From contig CAVOTA010000001.1 of the NCBI GenBank assembly GCA_963699055.1, positions 1 to 64,000 on the forward strand: a DNA stretch of 64,000 nucleotides. The letters are read 5' to 3'. Source of the DNA: Bog-756 sp963699055. Its GTDB lineage: Bacteria > Actinomycetota > Acidimicrobiia > Acidimicrobiales > RAAP-2. The notes under the pieces were generated by a model. The model worked only from the letters and a program-made list of their open reading frames with translations, did not search any database and was not told the DNA's origin. The position numbers were made by a program, and so were the translations under genes. Shown here piece by piece: positions 1 through 10,480 of this stretch (positions within the stretch are counted from its first letter, which is position 1; each line of letters starts with the position of its first letter).

Positions 1-36
1 GCCAGTCAAGCGCTCTACCAACTGAGCTATACCCCC
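1..36 (-). tRNA. tRNA-Ala(GGC), 5' half, cut by window start
   Basis: Read on the minus strand, these bases form the 5' half of a tRNA: acceptor strand GGGGGTA, then TA, a D-arm GCTC-AGTTGGTA-GAGC, base 26 G, anticodon stem CTTGA and loop start CTGGC. Position 33 is T as required, and positions 34-36 read GGC, giving alanine. The anticodon 3' side, variable loop, T-arm and acceptor 3' strand lie beyond the window edge. The identity rests on half a molecule, so it is good but not final. Confidence 0.85.
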
Positions 37-254
37 GAAGCCGGATCAGGTTATCAGTACCGCGACAGGGCCCCGAAATCGGCGGACCGCCCCGGCGCCC
101 GGTACGCCCACCCGACGCCCCGACTCCCCGATGCCCCGACGCCAAATCCTGGGTCCGGCTCACTACGATTGCCGTCGGGCAGACGGGCCAGGGCGCGGGA
201 TTCCACGTGCGCCGGGCGTGTTCGTCGCCGAACGGATACGACGAAGGGGCGCAG

Positions 255-1445
255 ATGAGTGATTCGGTGGAGTACCGCGACGGGGTCTTCGTGGCGACGG
301 GCCAACACGGGGCGGTGGAGCAGCAGGGCACTGCGACGGGCACCGCACTCATGGCCCGCCCGGACGACCACCTGGTTGCCGTGGACGCCGCCGGTTCGCT
401 GGCCACCGCCGAGCTGCCGCCTGCCGGCCCGGTCGGTCCCGTCGCGGCGCCGACCCGCTCCGCCGGGGGCGCCCGCCGTGTCGCCGTGGCCACCGTCGTG
501 GCGTCCCTGATCGCCGCCGTCGCCTTCGGCGCCGCCGCCTTCGGCGGTGCGTTCGGCTCCCACCCCTCGACGCCGGGTCGGGGCCGGGGCGGACTGGGTG
601 CCGCCGCCGCCAACTCGGCCGGCGCCACCTCGGTGGCCTTCTCGCTGTCCGCCACCCGTTCGACCCCGTCCACGGTGACCACCCTGGTCTCGGGCTCGGG
701 TGCAGTGGACATGGCCGACGACACCGCCCGCCTGTCGGCATCGGTGCCCGCCCTGGCCGGCTACGTGGGCAGCGGCGACGACGCCGTCGACGTCGTGAGC
801 GCCGGCGACGCCGTGTACGTGGCGTCTCCCGCCCTGTCGTCGGTCACCGGTGGCGGCGCCTGGATCAAGGCCGACCTCCCGAAGGACACCTCGACGGGCA
901 GCGCCGACTCGTCGACGCTCGCCGTCCTCGCCGACCCGAGCCGGCTGCTCGGCCTGCTGTCCTCGATCGGCGGCCAGGTCGCCACCGTCGGGACCGCCAC
1001 CGTCCAGGGCGTCCCGACCACCGAGTACCGGACCACGGTGACCCTGTCGGAGCTGGCATCGCGCGCCGGACTCACCGACGGTTCCAGGCTGGGCGCCGAC
1101 GCCGCCCGCATCCTGTCCCAGCTGGGCTCGACCACCGTCCCGGTGACGGCATGGGTCGGCGACGACGGCTACGTCCGCCAGCTCTCGGTGTCGCTGCAGC
1201 TGTCCCGGCTCACCCTCGGCGGCCTGGCCGGGGACCTGGTCAACGGCACCCTGGGCGGCTCCTCGGCCGGGCAGTCGACGACGGCCACCACGGTGACGGT
1301 CGGCTTCTCCGAGTACAACCGGCCGGTGGCCGTGACGGTGCCGCCGGCGTCGCAGGTGACCGACGTCAGCGGCATCGTGCGCTCGGTGCAGGGCGCCGTC
1401 GCCGACATCCGCCACGCCGTGTCGAGCGTCACCGCCGGTCTCTGA
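255..1445 (+). CDS. Membrane-anchored LppX/LprG-like protein
   Basis: A 396-residue protein with one transmembrane segment (about residues 75-95 of the chosen frame, rich in Val/Ala) and an Ala/Ser/Thr-rich outer domain. That domain carries the pattern of actinobacterial lipid-carrier-like lipoproteins: a VDMADDTARLSASVP strand, VYVASP, WIKADL, a DPSRLLGLLSSIG helix, VQGVPTTEYRTTV and a closing VPVTAWVGDDGYVRQLSV. LppX/LprG family proteins bind lipids outside the membrane, but here there is no lipobox and the anchor is an N-terminal helix. ATG at 255 was chosen over an upstream start at 207 because AAGGGG lies just before it. The family assignment is by pattern memory only. Confidence 0.6.
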   Translation: MSDSVEYRDGVFVATGQHGAVEQQGTATGTALMARPDDHLVAVDAAGSLATAELPPAGPVGPVAAPTRSAGGARRVAVATVVASLIAAVAFGAAAFGGAFGSHPSTPGRGRGGLGAAAANSAGATSVAFSLSATRSTPSTVTTLVSGSGAVDMADDTARLSASVPALAGYVGSGDDAVDVVSAGDAVYVASPALSSVTGGGAWIKADLPKDTSTGSADSSTLAVLADPSRLLGLLSSIGGQVATVGTATVQGVPTTEYRTTVTLSELASRAGLTDGSRLGADAARILSQLGSTTVPVTAWVGDDGYVRQLSVSLQLSRLTLGGLAGDLVNGTLGGSSAGQSTTATTVTVGFSEYNRPVAVTVPPASQVTDVSGIVRSVQGAVADIRHAVSSVTAGL

Positions 1446-1498
1446 CCCCTCCACCGGCCCGCCGGCCCCGCCCGAGAGGGGGGTGGGGTCGCACCCGG

Positions 1499-1512
1499 TA
1501 CGATCGGCCCCC
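1499..1512 (+). promoter_or_regulatory. Leaderless promoter of leuS
   Basis: A -10 hexamer TACGAT (1499-1504) is followed by 8 bases and then the ATG at 1513. No Shine-Dalgarno sequence is present. This decides the leuS start against the in-frame GTG at 1483, which would lie upstream of the transcript. Confidence 0.55.
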
Positions 1513-4023
<2,511 letters not shown>

Positions 4024-4045
4024 GCCAGGTTCACCAGGCGCACCG

Positions 4046-5119
4046 GTGACCGCATCCGACGACGACACCACGGTCCGCCGGCGACGTCTACGGTCCCAGC
4101 TGCTGACCGGTGACCGGGCCCGGTCGCCCGATGCCGTGGTGGAGCGGCTCCTGGCGGTGCAGGCCCAGGACCCGCGCGGCTTCCGGTTGGCCGTCCGCAG
4201 CCGCAGTCAGGGGGTGACGGCGACGGACGTCGATGCCGCGCTGACGGCACGACGGATGGTGGTGACCTGGCTCAACCGGGGGACACTGCACCTGGTCCGG
4301 TCCGACGACTACCGCTGGCTCCAGGCGCTGACGGCGCCGCGCACGGCGCCCGCCGTGGGTCGTCGGCTCCGCCAGCTGGGCGTCGACCCCGCCACCGAGG
4401 AGCGGGGCGTCGCCACCGTGGCCGACGCCCTCGGGACCGAGGGACCGCTCGACCGGCGGGCGCTGCGGGACCGGCTCGACCGGGAGGGTGTGCCCACGGC
4501 GGGACAGGCCCTGGTCCACCTGCTGGCGGCGGCCAGCCTGCGGGGACTGATCGTCCGGGGACCGGTGGTGGACGGGCACCACGCCTTCGTGGCCGTCGAC
4601 GACTGGCTCGGTCCGCCGCCTCCCCCGATGACACGCGACGACACGCTCGCCCTGCTGGCCCGGCGCTACCTGGCGGGGCACGCGCCCGCCGGCCCGGCAG
4701 ACCTCGCCGCGTGGGCGGGCATCACCCTGGGCGACGCCCGGCGGGCGCTGGCCACGGTCGACCCCGGTGCCGGAGGTTCGGCGGACGGCAGTCCGACGGG
4801 CACCTCGCGCACCGACCCCCCGGCGGTCGGCGGGGTGCGCCTGCTCGGGCCGTTCGACCCGCTGCTCCACGGCTGGCGGCACCGTGACCTGTTCGTGGGG
4901 AGCCACGGGTCGGTGGTCACCACCAACGGGATCTTCCGGGCGACGTGCCTGGTCGACGATCGCATCGTGGGCACCTGGACGGTGCCCCGGGGCCGGGTCG
5001 CCATCGACCTGTTCGAGCGGGTCGGGCCCCGTGCGCGGGCCGCCCTCGCCGCCGATGCGGCCGACGTCGTGGCCTTCCTCGGACTGCCCGGTTCGGAGCC
5101 GGCGGTCAGCGATCCGTGA
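4046..5119 (+). CDS. Winged-helix DNA-binding protein, HTH_42/AlkZ-like
   Basis: A 357-residue protein of the winged-helix HTH_42 (DUF1006, AlkX/AlkZ) superfamily. Diagnostic stretches are LLAVQAQDPRGFRLAVRSR near the N terminus, WLNRGTLHLVRSDDYRWL around residue 75, and the C-terminal LLGPFDPLLHGWRHRDLFVG and RIVGTWTVPRGR. Some relatives are DNA glycosylases that unhook crosslinked or alkylated bases; others are uncharacterised, so repair activity is only a possibility here. GTG at 4046 was preferred to the frame extension back into leuS. It follows leuS by 22 bases. Confidence 0.75.
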   Translation: MTASDDDTTVRRRRLRSQLLTGDRARSPDAVVERLLAVQAQDPRGFRLAVRSRSQGVTATDVDAALTARRMVVTWLNRGTLHLVRSDDYRWLQALTAPRTAPAVGRRLRQLGVDPATEERGVATVADALGTEGPLDRRALRDRLDREGVPTAGQALVHLLAAASLRGLIVRGPVVDGHHAFVAVDDWLGPPPPPMTRDDTLALLARRYLAGHAPAGPADLAAWAGITLGDARRALATVDPGAGGSADGSPTGTSRTDPPAVGGVRLLGPFDPLLHGWRHRDLFVGSHGSVVTTNGIFRATCLVDDRIVGTWTVPRGRVAIDLFERVGPRARAALAADAADVVAFLGLPGSEPAVSDP

Positions 5120-5137
5120 CGCAGCCCCCCGGGGCGC

Positions 5138-6145
5138 TCACTCCCGGAACCCGGCCAGGACCTCCGCCCAGCGGTCGGCGCCGATGCCGGCCGGGGCGTA
5201 CACGTTGAACCGGTCGACGACGCCCCCGTAGCGGGCACGGACCTTGGCGGCGATGGTGTCGAGGGTGCCGACGACGGCGAACGCGTCCAGCATCTCATCG
5301 TCGACGAGCGCCGTCATGTCGTCCCAGGCGCCGCGCTTGGACAGCGTGTTGAGCTCGGTCTGCAGGTCGCCCCAGCCGTGCAGCTCGAGCACCGGCCGGT
5401 AGGCGGGGGTCGAGCCGTAGAAGGCGAGCTGCTTGCGGGTGGCGGCGGCCGATGCCGCGAACGCCTGCTCGTCGACGCCGGTCACCACCATGCCCGGATA
5501 GGAGATCTGCACGTCGCCCCGGGTGCGCCCGCTGGCGGCAAGGCCCCGACCGAGGGCGGGAAGGGTGACCTCGCGCAGGTACCGCTCGGTGGTGAAGGCG
5601 TGGGCGAGCAGCCCGTCGGCGACCTCGCCGGCCACCTCGGTCATGAGGGGTCCCACCGCGGCCAGGAACACCGGCGGGTTGCCGAAGGGGTTGGGGCCGG
5701 GATCGAACATCGGCGTCATCAGCGTGTGGCGGTAGTACTCGCCCCGGAAGGCGAGCCGACTGCCGTCGGCCCAGCTCGCCCAGATGGCCCGCAGGGCCAG
5801 GATCAGCTCGCGCATTCGGGGTGCCGGGTGCGACCACGTCATCGAGTAGCGCTTCTCGATGTGCGGCTTGATCTGGCTGCCGAGCCCCAGCAGGAACCGG
5901 CCGCCGGTCATGGCCTGGAGGTCGTTGGCCGTGACCGCCAGGGTCATGGGGTTGCGGGCGAAGGCGACGGCGATCCCGGTGCCGACCTGCAGGCGCTCGG
6001 TGTGCTCGGCCGCCAGGACCAGGGGGAGGAAGGGGTCGTGGCTGACCTCGGCCGACCAGATGCCGTCGTAGCCGGCGGCTTCGGCCTCCTGGGCCTGGGC
6101 GACGGCGCCGGCCGGGTCGAATCCGAGGGTCCCGTCGACGAGCAT
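5138..6145 (-). CDS. LLM-class F420-dependent oxidoreductase
   Basis: A 335-residue luciferase-like TIM-barrel oxidoreductase. The start MLVDGTLGFDP, GYDGIWSAEVSHDPFLPLVLAAEHT and the strand VGTGIAVAFARNPMTLAVTANDLQAMTGGRFLLGLGSQ are typical of the F420-dependent TIGR03617-type subfamily common in actinobacteria. The substrate is unknown. The ATG at 6145 is chosen because TACCGT lies 5 bases upstream, giving a nearly leaderless promoter; a TTG 15 bases further up is possible. It is convergent with the HTH_42 gene, with 18 bases between stops. Confidence 0.88.
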   Translation of the reverse strand: MLVDGTLGFDPAGAVAQAQEAEAAGYDGIWSAEVSHDPFLPLVLAAEHTERLQVGTGIAVAFARNPMTLAVTANDLQAMTGGRFLLGLGSQIKPHIEKRYSMTWSHPAPRMRELILALRAIWASWADGSRLAFRGEYYRHTLMTPMFDPGPNPFGNPPVFLAAVGPLMTEVAGEVADGLLAHAFTTERYLREVTLPALGRGLAASGRTRGDVQISYPGMVVTGVDEQAFAASAAATRKQLAFYGSTPAYRPVLELHGWGDLQTELNTLSKRGAWDDMTALVDDEMLDAFAVVGTLDTIAAKVRARYGGVVDRFNVYAPAGIGADRWAEVLAGFRE

Positions 6146-6220
6146 GGGCCACGGTACCAAGGGGACCGGGGGCCGAGGGGCCCGGTGGGGCCGTGGCGGT
6201 CATCCGGGTAATTCCCCCTG

Positions 6221-6254
6221 GGTAGTTGCGCTACCACGCTCCGTGTCAGCGCAA
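6221..6254 (+). promoter_or_regulatory. Two mutually exclusive inverted repeats before the DUF1707 gene
   Basis: GGTAG-TTGCG-CTACC (6221-6235) overlaps TTGCGCT (6226-6232) paired with AGCGCAA (6248-6254). Both cannot form at once because they share TTGCGCTACC. The second arm ends 7 bases before the GTG start at 6262. This could be an operator or an RNA switch; no regulator is identified. Confidence 0.3.
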
Positions 6255-6261
6255 TTGCAGG

Positions 6262-6801
6262 GTGAGCGACACCGTCCCCCGTCCGCCGGTCCCGATGGCC
6301 GTGCCCGATCTGGCGTCGGTGGCCGTGCCCGACCTGTCCGCCGGCGCGGCCACGACGACGACGGTGACCGACGAGGACCGGAACCGCTACGGGGTCCTGC
6401 TGGACCGCGCCGCCGAGCGGGGCCTGCTGGGTCCGGTCGAGTACCAGGCCCGGCTGGTCGAGCTGGCCGACGCCACCACGGAGGAGGAGCTGCGTCGCAT
6501 CGTCACCGAACTGCCCGCCTTCGCCGACCCGGTGTCCGCCACCGGCGCGCCGCGTCCCGCGGGCGTCGGCACCGCCGCCCCCGATGCCGGCGCCCTCGAC
6601 TCGGCGCTCTGGGCCAACCTGACGCCGACCCGGGAACGCCGGTCGTCCGCCAACCCGTGGCTGCTCCTCGGGCTCCTGGTCGTGGTCCTGCTGGTGGCCA
6701 TGGTGGTACTGGCCCTGGTGGCCGCCCACCTCGCCCACACCCACCCGGCCGGCACGTCACCGGCCGCGGTCGGCGCCGTGCTCAGTCGCCTTCGCCTCTG
6801 A
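6262..6801 (+). CDS. DUF1707 membrane protein
   Basis: A 179-residue protein with an N-terminal DUF1707 (SHOCT-like) module, seen as RYGVLLDRAAERGLLGPVEY followed by a TTEEELRRIVTELP helix. A disordered linker and one strong C-terminal transmembrane helix (WLLLGLLVVVLLVAMVVL) follow. DUF1707 modules are common at the N termini of actinobacterial membrane proteins and have no assigned activity. Start: GTG at 6262, the first after the paired inverted repeats; a TTG at 6226 is the alternative and would lie inside them. Its 3' end overlaps the convergent PAC2 gene by 20 bases. Confidence 0.75.
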   Translation: MSDTVPRPPVPMAVPDLASVAVPDLSAGAATTTTVTDEDRNRYGVLLDRAAERGLLGPVEYQARLVELADATTEEELRRIVTELPAFADPVSATGAPRPAGVGTAAPDAGALDSALWANLTPTRERRSSANPWLLLGLLVVVLLVAMVVLALVAAHLAHTHPAGTSPAAVGAVLSRLRL

Positions 6802-7690
6802 GGAACTGCTCGAGCTCCGCGGCGATCTCGTCACCGCTCGGCAGGTCGGAGGCGAACCCCAGCGGGGTGCCCTCCTCGGTGTCGATGGCGGCCTCGAGCC
6901 GGCGGACCATCTCCAGGTGTTCGGGGTTGGCACCGATCAGCTCGTCGACCTGGACCCGAGAGGCCTCACCGGCCGTGCGCAGGTCGACCGTGTCGAGCAC
7001 GGTACCGGTGACGGCGCACAGCCCCTCGATGAGGGCGGCGCTGGCCTCGGGGTAGGGCATGGCCGACACGTAGTGCGGGACCCGTGCCCACAGGCCGATC
7101 ACGGGCACGCCGGCCTCGCCGAGGGCCACCTCGAGCGCGGCCTGGACCCCGGCGGGCACCTCGAGGGTGCCGTGGACGGTGCCCACCCGCCCGGCCAGGT
7201 CGACCGACTCGGGGGGGACGGTGGACGCCAGGCGCACCGGTCGGGTGTGCGGGGTGGGCGCCGGGAAGGCACCGAGTCCCACCACCGTGCGCACGTCCAG
7301 CCGGCGGACGATCCCGATCACGGCGGCAATGAACGACCGCCAGCCGAAGTCCGGCTCGGGGCCGGTGAGGTAGAGGAGGTCGGCGCCCACCCGGTCCTTG
7401 CCGGCCAGCACGCGGATGGTGGGCCACGTCAGCTCGGTGGTCACCCCGTCCTCGAGCCGGGCGATGGGTCGCCGCGCCCGCTGGTCGATGAGGGGCTCGG
7501 TGTCGAAGGTGACCACCAGCGCAGTGGGCGACCCGGTCAGGAGGTGCTCGATGGCGGCCGAGGCACCCATGCCGGCGTCGACCCAGCCCTCGAGGGCCAC
7601 CACCAGCACGGGCCGGTCGAGCCGGATGCCCCCGGGCTCGCCCCAGCCGGGCTCGAACCGGTAGAGCCCGGATGGTTCGACGGGGCTCAC
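6782..7690 (-). CDS. PAC2 family protein
   Basis: A 302-residue protein of the PAC2 superfamily, related to proteasome assembly chaperone 2 and to archaeal/actinobacterial ATP-grasp-associated proteins. Features include RPVLVVALEGWVDAGMGAS near residue 27, VVTFDTEPLIDQRARRP, a long LYLTGPEPDFGWRSFI segment, and GLWARVPHYVSAMPYPEAS. In actinobacteria PAC2 proteins are widespread and may relate to proteasome-like systems, but no role is proven. It starts with GTG, and its first bases (GTGA) contain the stop of the upstream phosphotransferase gene, so the two are translationally coupled. Confidence 0.85.
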   Translation of the reverse strand: MSPVEPSGLYRFEPGWGEPGGIRLDRPVLVVALEGWVDAGMGASAAIEHLLTGSPTALVVTFDTEPLIDQRARRPIARLEDGVTTELTWPTIRVLAGKDRVGADLLYLTGPEPDFGWRSFIAAVIGIVRRLDVRTVVGLGAFPAPTPHTRPVRLASTVPPESVDLAGRVGTVHGTLEVPAGVQAALEVALGEAGVPVIGLWARVPHYVSAMPYPEASAALIEGLCAVTGTVLDTVDLRTAGEASRVQVDELIGANPEHLEMVRRLEAAIDTEEGTPLGFASDLPSGDEIAAELEQFLRGEGD

Positions 7691-8766
7691 AGGGCCTCCA
7701 CGTCGGCCAGCGCCTGCTCGCCCAGGCGGGTCACGCCGGCGGCGAACTGGTCCACCCCGCTGCGGTCGCCGGCGGCCGCGCCCCCGGCGTAACGGACGTA
7801 GACCCCCTGGAGGATGCAGGCCAGCTTCCAGATCCCGAACGCCCGGTAGTAGGGGACGGCGGACACGTCGCGCCCGCTGGCCGTGGCGTAGTGCGCGACC
7901 AGCTCGGCCCGGGTGGCGAAGCCCGGCAGGGCGGTGGGCGCCACGCCCAGCACGGCCGGGTTGGCGTCGTCGGCCTCGGCCCAGTAGACGAGCAGCAGGC
8001 CCAGGTCGGCCAGCGGGTCCCCGAGGGTGCAGATCTCCCAGTCGAGGATGGCGACGACGTCCCCGGCGTCGTCGAGCACGGTGTTGTCGAGCCGGTAGTC
8101 ACCGTGGACGATGGACACGCCCTGCTGCTCGGGGATCTTGGCCGACAGCACCTCGAAGGCGCGGTCGATGACCGCAGGGCCCGGGGTGCCGTCGAGGGTC
8201 GACTGCTCGAACTGACCGTGCCACCGCTTGAGCTGGCGGGCGATGTAACCCTCGCGACGGGCGAAGTCGCCCAGACCGACGGCGTCGACGTCGACGGCGT
8301 GGAGTGCGGCCAGGGTGTCGACGAGCGACGTCGAGGCGTGGGCCCGGACCGGCTCGGACAGCTGGGACGCGGCGGCCTCGTCGCGCACGATGTGGCCCTC
8401 GACGAAGGACATCACGAAGAAGGGTGCGCCGTTGACCTCGGTGTCGAGGCACAGTCCGAGCGTCCGGGGCACGGGTACACCGGTCGGCTGCAGGGCGCTC
8501 ATCACCGTGTGCTCGCGGGCCATGTCGTGGGCGGTGGCGAGGACGTGGCTGACCGGTGGGCGCCGCAGGGCGTAGGCGTGCCCGGCGGCGTCGGTGACCC
8601 GGTACGTCAGGTTGGACCGCCCGCCGGCGATGAGGTCGAAGGTGAAGGGCGGGACGGCGCCGGGCACGTTGGCGGCCAGCCATCCGGTCACCGGGCCGAC
8701 GTCGATCCCCTCGACGGCGCCGTCGGGGGAGGCGGTCGGTGCGTCGGCGGTCGGTGCGTCGTCCAT
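7687..8766 (-). CDS. APH-fold phosphotransferase, ACAD10/11 type
   Basis: A 359-residue aminoglycoside-phosphotransferase-fold kinase. The catalytic loop is VHGDYRLDNTVL and the metal-binding segment AILDWEICTLGDPLADLG. GGRSNLTYRV is the nucleotide-binding glycine loop. This subgroup is usually linked to acyl-CoA dehydrogenases and to phosphorylation of 4-hydroxy fatty acyl groups (the ACAD10/11 N-terminal kinase), rather than to drug resistance; the substrate is inferred only from family. It heads a two-gene operon with PAC2 and has its own leaderless promoter. Confidence 0.85.
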   Translation of the reverse strand: MDDAPTADAPTASPDGAVEGIDVGPVTGWLAANVPGAVPPFTFDLIAGGRSNLTYRVTDAAGHAYALRRPPVSHVLATAHDMAREHTVMSALQPTGVPVPRTLGLCLDTEVNGAPFFVMSFVEGHIVRDEAAASQLSEPVRAHASTSLVDTLAALHAVDVDAVGLGDFARREGYIARQLKRWHGQFEQSTLDGTPGPAVIDRAFEVLSAKIPEQQGVSIVHGDYRLDNTVLDDAGDVVAILDWEICTLGDPLADLGLLLVYWAEADDANPAVLGVAPTALPGFATRAELVAHYATASGRDVSAVPYYRAFGIWKLACILQGVYVRYAGGAAAGDRSGVDQFAAGVTRLGEQALADVEAL

Positions 8767-8778
8767 GCCCCGACGCTA
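8767..8778 (-). promoter_or_regulatory. Leaderless promoter of the APH-fold kinase gene
   Basis: On the minus strand TAGCGT (8778-8773) is followed by 6 bases and the ATG at 8766. There is no ribosome-binding site. Confidence 0.5.
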
Positions 8779-8852
8779 CCCGCGTCGCCGGAGGGGACCG
8801 GTGCTGCGGCACGTGGTCGCCGGGGACCGGACGGGCGGTCGCCGTCGACCGG

Positions 8853-8866
8853 TATCGTCGTCGGTC
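8853..8866 (+). promoter_or_regulatory. Leaderless promoter of the thioredoxin-TPR gene
   Basis: TATCGT (8853-8858), 8 bases, then ATG at 8867. It supports this start rather than a long upstream extension of the frame. Confidence 0.5.
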
Positions 8867-9586
8867 ATGATCGACGCCACCGATGCAACCTTCGAGGAGG
8901 TCGTCCTCACCCGCTCGGCCGAGGTGCCGGTGGTCGTGGACCTGTGGGCCCCCTGGTGCGGCCCGTGCACCACGCTCGGCCCCCTCCTGGAGCAGGCGGT
9001 GGCGGCCACCGACGGCGCCGTGGAGCTGGTCAAGGTCAACGTGGACGACAACCCGCAGATCGCCGCCAGCTTCCGGGTCCAGTCGATCCCGGCCGTGTTC
9101 GCCGTCCGCGACGGCGCCGTGGTCGACCAGTTCATCGGCGCCCAGCCCGAGTCGGTGGTGCAGGCCTTCGTCGAGGGACTCGCCCCGGTCCGGACCGAGG
9201 CCGACGTGCTGGCCGACGAGGGCACCGAGGCCGGGGACGAGGCGCTGCTGCGCCGGGCGCTGGAGCTCCAGCCCGACCACCTCGCCGCCATCTGCGGCCT
9301 GGCCGGCCTGCTGGTCGCCCGCGGCGACACCGACGAGGCCGTGGCGCTGCTCGGCCGGGTGCCCGAGACCCCCGAGACCCGGCACCTGCTGGCCGAGGCG
9401 CGCCTGGCCGCGCGCGACGACGTGGTGTCGGCCGACGACGTGGGCGCCCTGCTCGACGGCCTGCTCGACCGGGTGAAGGACGACCCCGACGCCCGCCAGG
9501 AGTTCCTCGACCTCCTGGAGACGCTGGGCCCCGACGATCCGCGGACGGGGGCCTACCGCAAGGCCCTGGCGTCCCGGCTGTTCTGA
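8867..9586 (+). CDS. Thioredoxin domain protein with TPR tail (CnoX/YbbN-like)
   Basis: A 239-residue cytosolic protein. Residues 1-105 form a thioredoxin fold with active site WCGPC (Cys31 and Cys34) and a cis-proline SIPAVF. The rest is a helical tetratricopeptide-type region (EALLRRALELQPDHLAAICGLAGLL, TRHLLAEARLAARDD) and a terminal FLDLLETLGPDDPRTGAYRKAL segment. This is the layout of CnoX/YbbN chaperedoxins, which protect substrates of chaperonins. E. coli CnoX lacks the redox CxxC, whereas this protein keeps it, so it may also act as a thiol oxidoreductase. It is followed by folP2 52 bases on. Confidence 0.85.
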   Translation: MIDATDATFEEVVLTRSAEVPVVVDLWAPWCGPCTTLGPLLEQAVAATDGAVELVKVNVDDNPQIAASFRVQSIPAVFAVRDGAVVDQFIGAQPESVVQAFVEGLAPVRTEADVLADEGTEAGDEALLRRALELQPDHLAAICGLAGLLVARGDTDEAVALLGRVPETPETRHLLAEARLAARDDVVSADDVGALLDGLLDRVKDDPDARQEFLDLLETLGPDDPRTGAYRKALASRLF

Positions 9587-9624
9587 GCCGCCGAACGCCG
9601 GCATCCGTCGCCACCGGGCTCCGG

Positions 9625-9637
9625 TAGCGTCACCTGC
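9625..9637 (+). promoter_or_regulatory. Leaderless promoter of folP2
   Basis: TAGCGT (9625-9630), 7 bases, then GTG at 9638. Confidence 0.45.
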
Positions 9638-10480
9638 GTGCGCGCCACCACCCTGCGACTCGGTCCGCGGACCTACGACATCGAGCACCGTCCCCTGGTG
9701 ATGGGGATCCTCAACCGCACCCCGGACTCCTTCTACGACAAGGGCGCCACCTTCGCCCTCGACGACCTGGTCCGACGGGCCGGGCTCCTGGTCGACCAGG
9801 GCGCCGACCTGCTCGACGTCGGCGGGGTGAAGGCGGGCCCCGGTCCCGAGGTGGGCGAGGCCGAGGAGCTGGAGCGGGTGGTCCCGGCGATCGAGGCGCT
9901 GGCCGCCCGGTTCGACACCGCCCTGTCGGTCGACACGTGGCGGGCGTCGGTGGCCCGGGCCGCCTACGTGGCGGGGGCCGTCGTCGGCAACGACATCAGC
10001 GGGTTCGCCGATCCCGACTACCTGCCGGCCGCAGCCGAGCACGGTGCCACCGTGGTGGCCACCCACATCCGGCTCGGACCCCGCATCCCCGACCCGGACC
10101 CCGTCTACGACGACGTGGTGGACGCGGTTCGGACCTTCCTCCTCGAACGGGCCGACCGCGCCCTGGCCGCCGGGCTCACCCCTGACCGGATCGTGATCGA
10201 CGCCGGACTCGACCTGGGCAAGACGGCGGCGCAGTCGCTCACCCTGCTGCGGGCCTCGGACCAGCTGGCCGACCTGGGCTACCCGCTGCTCCTGTCCGCC
10301 TCCAACAAGACGTTCCTCGGCGTGGTGCTGGGTCTCGAGATCGGACAGCGCCGGGACGCCTCCCTGGCGGCGACCTCGCTCGGGGCCACCCTGGGCTGCC
10401 GGGTCATGCGGGTGCACGAGGTCGGGGCCCACCGCCAGGCGTGCGACGTCCTGGCCGCCATCGGGGGGGCCGGCGGGTGA
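9638..10480 (+). CDS. folP2: FolP2-type dihydropteroate synthase homologue
   Basis: A 280-residue TIM-barrel pterin-binding protein. It carries NRTPDSFYDKG (from residue 26) where true dihydropteroate synthase has N(V/I)TPDSFSDGG, DVGGVKAGPG (60-69) where it has D(I/V)GGESTRPG, and SASNKTFLG in place of the SRKSF loop. These variants match mycobacterial FolP2 (Rv1207 type) as I recall it. Mycobacterium leprae FolP2 does not supply dihydropteroate synthase activity, so a folate role should not be assumed. It starts with GTG and overlaps holA by GTGA. Confidence 0.82.
   Translation: MRATTLRLGPRTYDIEHRPLVMGILNRTPDSFYDKGATFALDDLVRRAGLLVDQGADLLDVGGVKAGPGPEVGEAEELERVVPAIEALAARFDTALSVDTWRASVARAAYVAGAVVGNDISGFADPDYLPAAAEHGATVVATHIRLGPRIPDPDPVYDDVVDAVRTFLLERADRALAAGLTPDRIVIDAGLDLGKTAAQSLTLLRASDQLADLGYPLLLSASNKTFLGVVLGLEIGQRRDASLAATSLGATLGCRVMRVHEVGAHRQACDVLAAIGGAGG

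Noticed and set aside
10441..10476. Longer holA start
   Set aside because: The extension lies inside folP2; the GTG at 10477 in a GTGA overlap is the usual coupled arrangement.
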